The translations under genes were made by a program, and so were the position numbers. The notes under the pieces were generated by a model. That model was not told where the DNA came from and searched no databases. It worked only from the letters and a program-made list of their open reading frames with translations. Below, in pieces: positions 1 to 8,787 of a stretch of DNA of 64,000 nucleotides. Origin of the DNA: Micromussa lordhowensis (Eukaryota; Cnidaria; Anthozoa; Scleractinia; Lobophylliidae). How positions within the stretch are numbered: position 1 is the first letter of the stretch; each line of letters begins with the position of its first letter. The stretch spans positions 19,343,795 through 19,407,794 of the forward strand of contig OZ026598.1 in NCBI GenBank assembly GCA_964020085.1. The letters run 5' to 3'.

Positions 1-529
1 TAAGCTTGCCCGGTCTTGCCCGTTAATAATGAACCCTGATTGGCTCATGTAGAATCTATTATCTATTCAAAATAAAAGCGCGTTCTCCGTTTAGCATTTT
101 ATTCTTGTCGAGTAAATAATATTTTTGAGCGGATAGCTTCCAAACATGCAAGTCGAAACGTTAATCGTGAAGATGGCTTGCTTGAGCGTAAAAGACATCG
201 AATCTATCATGCTTTTATCTGACTTTTGCGACGAGCGAGAATTAATTCTTAGCTAACTGCTCGAGGTTTCCGCTCCGTTAGTCACGCACTAAACTCTACT
301 TTCGCCCTAGATTTGCATACAAACTCGAACGGAAAAGCCCATGGGACAGCTCTACCATTGAAATGACAACAATAGAAGTTCGGAGGACTAATTAATTGCC
401 AACACGCGACAATAAATTGTTTTCTTAAGAAACTTTATTGCTTGTTAATAGTGAATACACACAGATTTGCAATGAATACACCAAAATTAATACAACTACA
501 ACATGTTTATGAGTAAAGTATCAGGAAAT
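1..529 (+). repeat. Left terminal inverted repeat of the 4.2-kb element
   Basis: This is the reverse complement of 3762-4234. It carries about 58 bp (roughly 271-328) that the right copy lacks; the extra stretch is flanked by TGC, which suggests a short-repeat deletion in the right arm. It contains a minus-strand AATAAA (434-439) placed to end the ATPase transcript, so the repeat doubles as a 3' processing region. Because the window starts at its first base, it may extend further left. Confidence 0.9.
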
Positions 530-539
530 TAGGATGCAA

Positions 540-1907
540 TCAATCGTCTTCATCGTATTGAGAGTACTTGTAAGGCGAAGTCCTGTGTAAACGTCGAGAT
601 CTTCTAGAGGCTTTCTTCGGTTCATAGTCCAGGTAATTTACAAATTTGACAGACTGGGGGCGTTTACGCTTTCTAACTGGTGACAGCGTTTCGACTGTGG
701 GAGGGGGAGTCAAAATGGAGGGAGGGAGGGCAGGAGATGAGATAGAGGAAGAGGTTGCCATGGTAGATAAGGCTTGTGGGGCTGTCACTTGGGTTGGTGC
801 TTGAACTGGAGTCGCTGGTATGATTTCTGGTGGTTTTTGAACGGGGTTTGGCGCAGTTGGTACGTCGCCTGTCAGTACATTCGTAGAAATTTGATTTGGC
901 TCTTGGGGTTGGGTGGGTATTGTTGCTTCAGGTATTAACGATTTGAGCTGGTGTTTATAGTTTAAAAACTTGTTTTGCAACTGCATGTACTGCTTCGCTT
1001 TTTGGTCCTCTCCAAGGTTTGTACGATACAGGAGATTATCCATATTATTCTGAATGCGTTGCATCTCCGAAATTGGCGGGGGCACCATCAGAGTTTGCTG
1101 TTTCAGATATCTTAGTAACTCCTCAGGGATATTTTCTTCTTTCTCTACTTGATTAAACTTTTCTTCTCCAGGGAGCACGTTTGTTCTCAGCCTACAGTCA
1201 TCTCGAGTGGTAGTTTTCAAATCGATCAAAAGATAACCATAGGGCCTTCTTACAGCTTCTTCATATTGTTTTAGGAAGAAATCAGTACGCCCGGGATACA
1301 TTTGTTTGGCTAATGTCAAAACTTGTAGTTTATCAGGTGGATTTTTGAACAACACCAAGTAATGACTGTTTAAGCTGATGCTTCGGTTGCCTTTGCCTTG
1401 ATGGAACAGATTTTGCACAATGTAAATAACGCTCAGATTTCGGTGATGCGATCCTTTTGTAAACAGGTTCACGATCCGATTATCTTTTCCGGCCTCAATC
1501 ATTTGGTCGTCAATGACAATCAGGTTGCGTATGTTGACATCTACATAGGAATCATTTTCCAAAGATTCCGGGATTCCCTTGACAAATTCTATATTTGGTA
1601 TGGCGACTAGCATTTCCATATAGGCGGGCTGCCACTGTGAGTAACACCACACTATTCTTTCGGGAGGAAGATTAATCATTCTGTAAGCCTGTCTTAACAG
1701 CGATTGGACCCAGATCGTCTTACCTGATCCAGTCATCCCGGCCACCATGCAAGTGAACGGATGTTCAAACTGAAACCGCTGACACTTTTCTTGAGACATT
1801 GGTATGACTGGAGTAAAATTGGAATTACTGTGTTTGCTGTTCATATGTCTTTGCAAATTATCCTTTCTAGAAAAATCCTTTTGACAAACAGGACAGGACC
1901 AACTCAT
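540..1907 (-). CDS. Packaging-type (A32/FtsK-HerA-like) ATPase with N-terminal C2H2 finger
   Basis: 455 aa, intronless. Residues 5-26 form a C2H2 zinc finger (C5, C8, H21, H26). A P-loop NTPase follows: Walker A GMTGSGKT at 57-64, Walker B LIVIDD at about 129-134, and a VIYIVQN strand near 160-166 that fits the sensor asparagine of the A32-like group. Residues after about 290 are Gln/Pro-rich and end in a basic, nuclear-localisation-like stretch (RKRKRP) and an acidic tail. Family knowledge: such ATPases drive DNA into capsids in nucleocytoplasmic and Polinton-type viruses. Here it sits alone, without capsid genes, so it may act in trans with a helper or be a relic. The frame is fully open, with no stops or frameshifts. 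The start is the first ATG, about 55 bp downstream of a TATA box. The exact viral lineage is uncertain. Confidence 0.85.
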   Translation of the reverse strand: MSWSCPVCQKDFSRKDNLQRHMNSKHSNSNFTPVIPMSQEKCQRFQFEHPFTCMVAGMTGSGKTIWVQSLLRQAYRMINLPPERIVWCYSQWQPAYMEMLVAIPNIEFVKGIPESLENDSYVDVNIRNLIVIDDQMIEAGKDNRIVNLFTKGSHHRNLSVIYIVQNLFHQGKGNRSISLNSHYLVLFKNPPDKLQVLTLAKQMYPGRTDFFLKQYEEAVRRPYGYLLIDLKTTTRDDCRLRTNVLPGEEKFNQVEKEENIPEELLRYLKQQTLMVPPPISEMQRIQNNMDNLLYRTNLGEDQKAKQYMQLQNKFLNYKHQLKSLIPEATIPTQPQEPNQISTNVLTGDVPTAPNPVQKPPEIIPATPVQAPTQVTAPQALSTMATSSSISSPALPPSILTPPPTVETLSPVRKRKRPQSVKFVNYLDYEPKKASRRSRRLHRTSPYKYSQYDEDD

Positions 1908-1961
1908 GTCAACTCACTCAAAGTCTAGTGCGAACTGACAGAATGTGTGTAATGTTCCACA

Positions 1962-1969
1962 TTTATATA
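1962..1969 (-). promoter_or_regulatory. TATA box of the ATPase gene
   Basis: Reads CTATATAAAT on the minus strand, about 55-60 bp upstream of the ATPase start. It lies between the coding region and the TCC-rich minisatellite. Confidence 0.55.
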
Positions 1970-1980
1970 GGCTTCAACCA

Positions 1981-2425
1981 CCACAATTCTATTGTTTTCC
2001 TCCTCCTCCTCCTCCTCCTCCTCAATTCTATTGTTTTCCACCACCACCACCACATTTCTATTGTTTTCCTTCCTCCTCCTCCTCCTCCTCCTCCTCCTCC
2101 TCCTCCCCCTTAAATCTATTGTTTTCCTCCTCCTCCTCCTCCTCCTCCTCCTCCTCCTCCTCCTCCTCCTCCTCCTCCTCCTCCTCCTCCTCCTCATCAA
2201 TTCTATTGTTTTCTCTCCTCCTCCTCCTCCTCCTCCTCCTCCTCAATTCTATTGTTTTCCTTCCTCCTCCTCCTCCTCCTCCTCCTCCTCAATTCTATTG
2301 TTTTCCCTCCTCCTCCTCAATTCTATTGTATTTTCTCCTCCTCCTCCTCAATTCTATGGTTTTCCCTCCTCCTCCTCAATTCTATTGTATTTTCTCCTCC
2401 TCCTCCACAATTCTATTGTTTCATT
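1981..2425. repeat. Compound minisatellite: AATTCTATTGTTTTCC plus (TCC)n
   Basis: About a dozen units, each a near-constant block CAATTCTATTGTTTTCC followed by a variable run of TCC (3 to more than 20 triplets; one array uses CCA). It fills the divergent promoter region between the minus-strand ATPase and the plus-strand genes. ORFs across it encode only poly-Ser, poly-Pro, poly-Leu or poly-Arg and are not genes. Confidence 0.9.
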
Positions 2426-2497
2426 AAGACAATTAAACTACAACCAGCACAATTCTTTAAAAACCGTTAACGTGTGTCTCTAGTTTAGTCTGCAATT

Positions 2498-2788
2498 ATG
2501 TCCCGGGTAGTAAAGAACAACCGTGGTTTTCTTCAACTGTTAGCCCATTGCCCTTCCCATCAATGCGAGTTTCTATTAGGGACTGCCACTCCACAACAAG
2601 TTCACGCATTAGTTCAAGTTTTATACAATGTGCTCAAGGGATACATCCCCTTTCCCGAAGAAAACAGGCAGAAATTGCAGCCATATAAGGATGTTCTTAT
2701 TAGTCTCGCAGAACCGAATGTTCCCTACAAGAAGAAAAAGCAGATTCTTGTGCAAGAGGGTGGTGGATTTTGTTGCCCCCGGTTATAA
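2498..2788 (+). CDS. Small element-encoded protein of unknown function
   Basis: 96 aa. The body is well-formed and helical-looking: an N-terminal basic patch (VVKNNRGFLQLLA), a central HALVQVLYNVLKGYIP helix, and a basic KKKKQILVQ stretch followed by GGGF. The last few residues are CCPRL. After GGGF the two other frames carry a more hydrophobic continuation, so a single-base indel near 2770 may have shortened the C-terminus. The joint occurrence with a packaging ATPase and an acidic zinc-ribbon protein suggests a virion or core-associated role, but I cannot name its family. It starts about 15 bp before the first in-frame alternative and has no clear TATA box. Confidence 0.6.
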   Translation: MSRVVKNNRGFLQLLAHCPSHQCEFLLGTATPQQVHALVQVLYNVLKGYIPFPEENRQKLQPYKDVLISLAEPNVPYKKKKQILVQEGGGFCCPRL

Positions 2789-2809
2789 GTAGCTTGGGAT
2801 TTCTTCTGC

Positions 2810-2816
2810 TATAAAT
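2810..2816 (+). promoter_or_regulatory. TATA box of the acidic zinc-ribbon gene
   Basis: CTATAAATG lies 61 bp upstream of the ATG at 2877, between the two plus-strand genes. It implies a separate transcript rather than translation from one bicistronic message. Confidence 0.5.
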
Positions 2817-2876
2817 GCAATAACCCTTAACGAGATCAATCATTTCATATCTTCTTTTGACGAGTGCGGTTCGGGC

Positions 2877-3665
2877 ATGAAGCGAAAGGTACATTGGGAT
2901 GATGAAGAAATTGGAGAAGGTGAAATGGAGCCTTTTGAGGAAGCAGGCGCGACAGATGTCTCTGAAGATGAGCAGAGCGATGACGAGGAACCACGAATTA
3001 AAGATGTGTTAGAGAATCTCTCACAAACCGTTTCCAGAAAACGCGCTTCTGACTTGCTACACAATATGGCTGCTTCCAAGGATATTCTGTTTTGGACTCC
3101 ACGTGGGCAATTACTTCGAAAAAATCGCATAATTCCCGTAACAAACATCGCTGAGTTGGTGGAATACGTATTGCTCCCTCATAACGAGGAGGTAATCAAA
3201 CCCAGAGCGCTTAATACTTTCCTGGATGGTCTGGCAGAGTTAGGAGTTGACAAGCATTTAATAAAAAACAAGAAAATTTTGAGCGATTTATTAGAAAAAG
3301 AAAAGGTTAATAGAGAGAACGAAGCCGAAGGTGATGATGACAGTGACCGTAGCGATAGTAGCGACAGTAGTGCGGAAGAGGAAAGTCAATCTGAAAGCAA
3401 TGATGCAGAAAGTGATAGCGAGTCTGACCAAGAGGGAATCATTCAAAAAGAGTCCTCAAAACCATGTCACCATTGTCAAAACTGGAATGTGTCCGTAACT
3501 GCGGTGGTAAAGTGTCCCAGATGCTTTTGGCACGCTAACTTTACTATTTGTCCCATTTGTGGTTACGATATTCCGCTTGACAGCGAACATATAAAAGGAC
3601 TGCGGTGCAGTGAGTCACGAAAACATGAAAACATCGAAAGTGAGGTTATATTTTCCCGCGAGTGA
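2877..3665 (+). CDS. Acidic protein with C-terminal zinc-ribbon cysteines, element-encoded
   Basis: 262 aa, intronless. Residues 8-45 are acidic. Residues about 50-145 are a predicted helical conserved-looking core (RASDLLHNMAAS, then LRKNRIIPVTNIAELVEYVL). Residues 150-190 are a low-complexity Asp/Ser/Glu tract, a likely casein-kinase target. The C-terminus has three CxxC pairs (C197/C200, C213/C216, C225/C228) plus C244, enough for one or two zinc ribbons. Function unknown; by context it could be a DNA- or core-binding protein of the element. An AATAAA at 3702-3707 lies 37 bp after the stop. The open frame and the tight spacing to the inverted repeat support it as a real gene. Confidence 0.7.
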   Translation: MKRKVHWDDEEIGEGEMEPFEEAGATDVSEDEQSDDEEPRIKDVLENLSQTVSRKRASDLLHNMAASKDILFWTPRGQLLRKNRIIPVTNIAELVEYVLLPHNEEVIKPRALNTFLDGLAELGVDKHLIKNKKILSDLLEKEKVNRENEAEGDDDSDRSDSSDSSAEEESQSESNDAESDSESDQEGIIQKESSKPCHHCQNWNVSVTAVVKCPRCFWHANFTICPICGYDIPLDSEHIKGLRCSESRKHENIESEVIFSRE

Positions 3666-3701
3666 CGATAAAAACTGATTTTGTTATATCGTTATTATTT
3701 A

Positions 3702-3707
3702 AATAAA
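3702..3707 (+). terminator. Poly(A) signal AATAAA after the zinc-ribbon gene
   Basis: AATAAA 37 bp downstream of the stop codon, before the right inverted repeat. Confidence 0.5.
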
Positions 3708-3761
3708 GTTGTTTGAAAGTTTAATGACGTTTGTGTTGTTTTAGCGCGGCGATTGCGAATG

Positions 3762-4234
3762 ATTTCCTGATACTTTACTCATAAACATGTTGTAGTTGTA
3801 TTAATTTTGGTGTATTCATTACAAATCTGTGTGTATTCACTATTAACAAGCAATAAAGTTTCTTAAGAAAACAATTTATTGTCGCGTGTTGGCAATTAAT
3901 TAGTCCTCCGAACTTCTATTGTTGTCATTTCAATGGTAGAGCTGTCCCATGGGCTTTTCCGTTCGAGTTTGTATGCAGTTAGCTAAGAATTAATTCTCGC
4001 TCGTCGCCAAAGTCAGATAAAAGCATGATAGATTCGATGTCTTTTACGCTCAAGCAAGCCATCTTCACGATTAACGTTTCGACTTGCATGTTTGGAAGCT
4101 ATCCGCTCAAAAATATTATTTACTCGACAAGAATAAAATGCTAAACGGAGAACGCGCTTTTATTTTGAATAGATAATAGATTCTACATGAGCCAATCAGG
4201 GTTCATTATTAACGGGCAAGACCGGGCAAGCTTA
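3762..4234 (-). repeat. Right terminal inverted repeat of the 4.2-kb element
   Basis: Inverted copy of the left end, starting inside at ATTTCCTGATACTTTAC and ending at GGGCAAGCTTA. The match to the left arm is close to complete apart from one 58-bp gap and scattered single changes. Such high identity between arms implies recent activity or conversion between the arms. Confidence 0.9.
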
Positions 4235-4990
4235 TTGTTTCTGTTGTACTAGAGCGACGCTTATTAGTAAACCTATACCGAATTAGTATGCAGGAAGTCA
4301 AAAATTAGTATGGAGGAACGCATTTTTTCCCTAAGTTATAACAATAGATGACGTCATGGACTCGACCGTTATGCATATTAATAAAGGGAACGCACTTTCT
4401 TGAGGGAATCCAAAGGGAACGCACACGGAACGCAAGGGGAACGCAGTAATCCGGCTAATTCCAATGAATATATACTACTTCCCGCACATAAAAATTATTT
4501 TAATGCATTTCTTTTGGTCACGTGGTTTTTTAAGTTCTGAAAGTTCAGTCACGAATTTTAAGCTTTTCTTTTCTTGTCCTTTTGTGGAGTTGTTTTGAAG
4601 TATTTTCGAGCTTAACTATTGCGGTTGCAGGATTGTTTGTGTGTCGAGTAAACATAGACTGAGTATATATTCCGCTTGTGGAGCGCTAAATGGGCCGATC
4701 GACGACAATAAAAAACGATAAAAACTAGAAGTTTGTGACTGCTCTCGTGTTTTGGAGTAGATTCTGGCAATCAAATGATCAAATGATCTCATCTATGGCC
4801 ATTGATCTTTGGCAAGAACTGCCATACAAGTTTAAAGACCTAACTCAATTAGGTAGAAATAACTTAAAATACCGTGACGTAGCCCCTTTAAAGCCTGGGA
4901 AAATTCAGACCTGAACAAGATTCGCTCTCAGATGTCTTCATATCTTTCTCAGCAGTTCAAATATATGATCTTTCATATATCGTTCATTTG
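4235..4990. other. Non-coding spacer right of the element
   Basis: No supported gene. It contains a CRE-like TGACGTCA (about 4350) and several copies of GGGAACGCA between about 4384 and 4446, which look like a short local repeat. The first triplicated segment begins near its end. Confidence 0.4.
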
Positions 4991-5479
4991 TACTGATTAA
5001 TTAGGAACAACCCTTTTCCTCAATACGTTTAATAGAGGTTTCAGCTTCAACGGTGTTTTTATCTGTTTATTTACAGAGCACGTGAACGGTAAACCAATCG
5101 CCGCTCGCAACACACCATCTCGGATACTGGGACACACTGATATACATTATTGTCCGTGTCGTATTTTGACTAAGGTGTGATTCACGACAAGATGTCTGCA
5201 CTGATATGATCTCTTGCGCGAGACATTAGACCGGAAACTTGCATCGTGATAAATCAAGTGGTGCGGTATAAATAGAATTCATTGAATATCTTTAAATCTT
5301 TCTCCGCAGTTCAAATATATGATCTTCATTTATTATGATAAACATCTCTGATCTTCATCACTGTCGAAATAACACACCAAGCAATCAGGGAAATACCAAG
5401 ACAAATACAAGGCAAACGTCCTGAGCAAAAACAACCTCATGGAGCGTCCTCACGTGACTATCGCGTTTTTCGTTTAAGT

Positions 5480-5690
5480 GTTAATGTAAATGTTTCCATC
5501 CTCAGTATGGATGATCATTCGCCTAGAGAACCAAAGTAAGTTCTCGATGTGAACACTATTGTACGACCGCCATATTGGTGTACCGGGTTCTGTAAATTTG
5601 AGCGGAACATTTCGACGAATATCTGAAGTTTGCTGTCGACACACACCTTATTTTTGGAGAACAGTTTATCTTGTTTATTATACATTGTAG
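5480..5690. repeat. Dispersed repeat, copy in unit 1
   Basis: A block with CCTAGAGAACCAAAGTAAG, a CCATATTGG(T)GTACC core and ATATCTGAAGTTTG. It recurs at about 15460-15640 and 25420-25660, and inverted at about 48500-48730. No coding potential. Confidence 0.55.
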
Positions 5691-5742
5691 TTACCATCTG
5701 TCTTCTCATTGGCTAAAAGCCTACTGTTAATTCTGGGGAACA

Positions 5743-5806
5743 GCGCAACCTACAGATTATTCACTAATCTGTACCTACAGATTAGTGAATAATCTGTAGG
5801 CTGCGC
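5743..5806. repeat. Near-perfect palindrome (64 bp)
   Basis: CCTACAGATTATTCACTAAT is followed, with almost no loop, by its reverse complement. A hairpin of about 30 bp per arm, probably a miniature foldback element. Confidence 0.8.
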
Positions 5807-5924
5807 GCGCAATGCATGATTTCCAAGGGTAATCATGTCAACTTCGCGCGATTCGTGTTGCTTGCCGTCAGTGAAGAAGCAGAAACATGACTTCCAAGTT
5901 TTTGCGTTCGTTCAATGTATAATA

Positions 5925-6073
5925 AAACAATTATTAGATTCGGTTTTTGTTATATCCAGAATAATCAAGGTCTCGGTAAGGGTTATCAGCCTCAGCCTTC
6001 GGCTTCGGCTGATAACTCTTACCTCGACCTTGATTATTCTGGATATCACAAAAACCTCATCCAATAGTTGTTT
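5925..6073. repeat. Foldback MITE (149 bp)
   Basis: Arms GATATCCAGAATAATCAAGG-type face each other across a short TCAGCCTTCGGCTTC centre. Pairing extends outward through GTTTTTG and AAACAA. Located in the 5' flank of gene A and absent at the matching place in copy 2. Confidence 0.8.
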
Positions 6074-6322
6074 AATAACATCGCAAACTCTTGACTCGAT
6101 CCAATAAATGGTTTTTGAATTCTTTTTTTTTATTGTCGGAATGTGCGAAAATCCTCTGAATCTATATTATCGTTCTTTGGCTTCCTGAATTATTTACTGC
6201 GAAAGTGAAAATAGCATTGTTAAGTATAGTATGTTTGGTGTTCATCTGTTATACTCTTCCCTCAAAATATGAACAGTGGCTCTTGTAACCTAAGAAAGCT
6301 GGCGAAGATGCGTTATCGAGAT

Positions 6323-7874
6323 CAAGAGATTATGAAGGCAAGAGAGTGAATCCGTGGTATAGGCCTTGCACCCAAGGTAATCCCTCTTAAGTTATTTTTA
6401 GACAGGGTGCCCAGCTCTTCACGGATGTTACTCGTTCGTTGCGTTGGTGTTTTCGTGGAGGATTTGTTTATGCTTCGTTTCGTTTTGTTTCGTTTCAAAG
6501 CAAAGGAAAGCTTCCAACGCTGTGGGAATGTTTTCTTTGATATTTTAATTACAAGCGCTAAGTTTTGATACATTTTGAAACTTTAATAGAAGTTAAAATA
6601 GCAGACAGATGTCCACTGTACAAGCAATAACAACTGAATAAACGGCAGAGAAATGAGTAGACAAACGAAGGGAAAGCAAACAAACGCCCAAACACAACAC
6701 AACCGAACAAAAAAACTGATGGTCGAAAGTGCTGACAGACTCTCGCCGCCGAAGCAGCAAAAGGCAGTTTAAGCAACAACGACAACAACGCTTATGACAA
6801 CGTCGATTAGAAAGCGACTTTATATTCAGTCAACCTACGAATCTCGCGAGAGTTTAGATTCACTCAGTTTGTCTATCACTGTCAGAAATATCCCAAACAG
6901 AATATGTAAGACAGAATCAAAATTTGAAAAATAAATTTTAAAAATTGGCCGTTGTAGTTCGCGTTCTTTCGAATATGCAGAATGTGGCTATTTCACGTTG
7001 TTGTTTTGTAAAGAACTGAACGAAATGAGAAATGAGAAATGAGAAATGAACGAAGTATTACAACGAATGCTTTGCGGCAATGCCATTGTACTCCGCTGCC
7101 GTTGAGGTTCAGTTGCTTATTTAAAAACTCCATAAAACCAAATAAACGGCAAAATAGTGAGCAGCCAAACGAGCACAATTCAAACGAAAGCCCAGGCGAA
7201 CAAAACGACGGCTCAGAGCATAAAAAAACATCTCTGCCATGAAGCGTCTTTTGAAAATCAAAACATATAATGACTTTTCGCCAAAAATTTCTGCCATTTT
7301 GTCTCTGGTTGTTTCGAGAAACTCGCGTGGGCTGTCCACGCATCGCGGGAGTAACATCCTCGGAAGGACTGGGTACCATGTCTAAAAATAACTTAAGTCG
7401 GGGGTAAACATGAAAGCCGTATTTTGGCTGGGTATTATGTTTCTAATGCAAATATCTCGTTTACGTTTCAAGCAATCAAGAATCTCTCTGCTCATCTCAC
7501 ATATCCATGTTTTGGGTTGTATTTTTTGGTGATTTTTAGGTATATTTTGAGAGAAATAGTTTTTCTCAAAGGATTCAGTAGTAAAATTGATGGAAATAGG
7601 AAATTTTGAAGATTTGTTGTTGTTTTAAAATTAGAGTTTGAAATGCAAAATTGTTACATACACTCCAAACAGTTGCCCAACAACCTGGGGTGCCATTGTG
7701 CGGTCGGGCAACTGTCTGGTGGTGTTCCATAACCCTTTTTATCCCTTTCAACCTCTCTTTAAACTTACCAAAATTTCACTTCAATTCACGTTTACCCCCG
7801 CCTTTAGAGGAATTACCATGGATATCAGGCCTATATATATCAAGGATTCACTCTCTTACCTTGATAATCTCTGG
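6323..7874. mobile_element. 1.55-kb non-autonomous TIR transposon
   Basis: Ends are imperfect inverted repeats of about 31 bp (left CAAGAGATTATGAAGG, right reverse complement CCAGAGATTATCAAGG, both continuing to GAGAGTGAATCC). It is flanked by a 7-bp direct repeat TCGAGAT (6316-6322 and 7875-7881). Copy 2 shows the empty site. No transposase frame is visible. A related internal stretch (TATAGGCCTTRCNCCCAAGG) is near 39385. The superfamily is not assignable from these ends. Confidence 0.7.
7393..7806. mobile_element. TTAA-type MITE nested in the 1.55-kb transposon
   Basis: Begins TTAAGTCGGGGGTAAAC and ends GTTTACCCCCGCCTTTA. An inverted relative lies at 35656-36038 with the same interior. TTAA targets are typical of the piggyBac superfamily. 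Its nesting inside 6323-7874 orders the insertions. Confidence 0.65.
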
Positions 7875-8504
7875 TCGAGATATATCACCAAGGCCAACTT
7901 TCATCGAGTAAGATTTAACTCGTGTCAGCGATTTAAATGCCGCCAATAGTTAATTGGGTCCATACTGAGTCAAAGGGCATGATGCAAAATTATCGACCAC
8001 TTCTTTTCACGAATAACGTTAACGCTGTTTTAGAATTGTTCTTTCGGATTAAAATAAAAGAAATAACGAAAAAAAAAAACACAAAAAATGAGGAACACTC
8101 AACTAAAGTTAATTGAAAGCTGGCGAAGATGCGTTATCGAGGTATCACCAACTTAAGGCCAACGTAGATGGTGTAATATTTAACTCGTGCCAGCGAGCAA
8201 ATGCCGCCAGTAGTTGATTGTGTCCACTGTGAGTATAAAGAGCATGATGCAAGAGACCAGTTGCTTTGACGAATGACGCTTTTTTCAAGTTATTGTTTGG
8301 CATAGAGAAAAGGATGAAAACAACGAGAAAACTCTCAACAAACTTACAACAAATGATTTTGGTTAAAGCAAGTTATTGTACGATCGTTGTTCTTGCACCT
8401 ATTATTAGTTACAACAACAACAACACTGACAACAAAATTGAGATGACGAAAATGCCTGAGAGTCCTCAGTGCCACTGCACTGATGTCTGGCAAAGATAAC
8501 TGAA

Positions 8505-8787
8505 GTCTGATATTAATTGCTTATAATATTAGGAGCGCTGAAAATCTCCTTCTAAGCCGGATTATCAACGTAATTCCGGTGTCCGTAAACACATCGAAAT
8601 TGATATTGGGTATTGGGTTTTGGATGTTTGACGTCTGATTTGCGTTAAGCGTGTAAACACATCTAAATTTATACTTCCTGTATTGGGTCTTGGATATTTC
8701 ACGCCAGATTTGCGTTAAAAACGTATAAAAGGGAACTCAACCAGGTATCTATCGCATTTGGAGCCCAGCTTCTCGTCTCCTCGAGTC
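8505..8787 (+). promoter_or_regulatory. Proximal promoter of gene A
   Basis: TATAAAA at 8724-8730 lies 58 bp before the ATG. The preceding stretch, including ATTAATTGCTTATAATAT and GAAAATCTCCTTCTAA, is conserved upstream of genes B and C. Only gene A carries a tandem duplication of about 70 bp here (8583-8650 and 8651-8723; motif GTAAACACATC..TGATTTGCGTTAA). Confidence 0.7.

Larger units (their letters stand above)
1..4234. mobile_element. Virus/Polinton-like element with ~0.5 kb terminal inverted repeats
   Basis: The first base of the window to 4234 is bounded by long inverted repeats (1-529 and 3762-4234) whose outer ends match base for base from TAAGCTTGCCCGG inward. Between them lie three compact, intronless genes: an ATPase on the minus strand and two small proteins on the plus strand, diverging from a shared repeat-rich promoter region. 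A packaging-type ATPase inside long inverted repeats is characteristic of Polinton/Maverick, adintovirus-like and related elements. That placement is from family knowledge; the inverted repeats and ORFs are seen directly. No protein-primed polymerase, integrase, protease or capsid gene fits in the space, so this copy is probably a reduced, non-autonomous derivative. The left flank lies outside the window, so a target-site duplication cannot be tested. Confidence 0.85.

Noticed and set aside
1925..2483. Long ORFs encoding poly-Arg, poly-Ser, poly-Pro and poly-Leu
   Set aside because: They are translations of the TCC minisatellite in several frames, with no start context or unique sequence.
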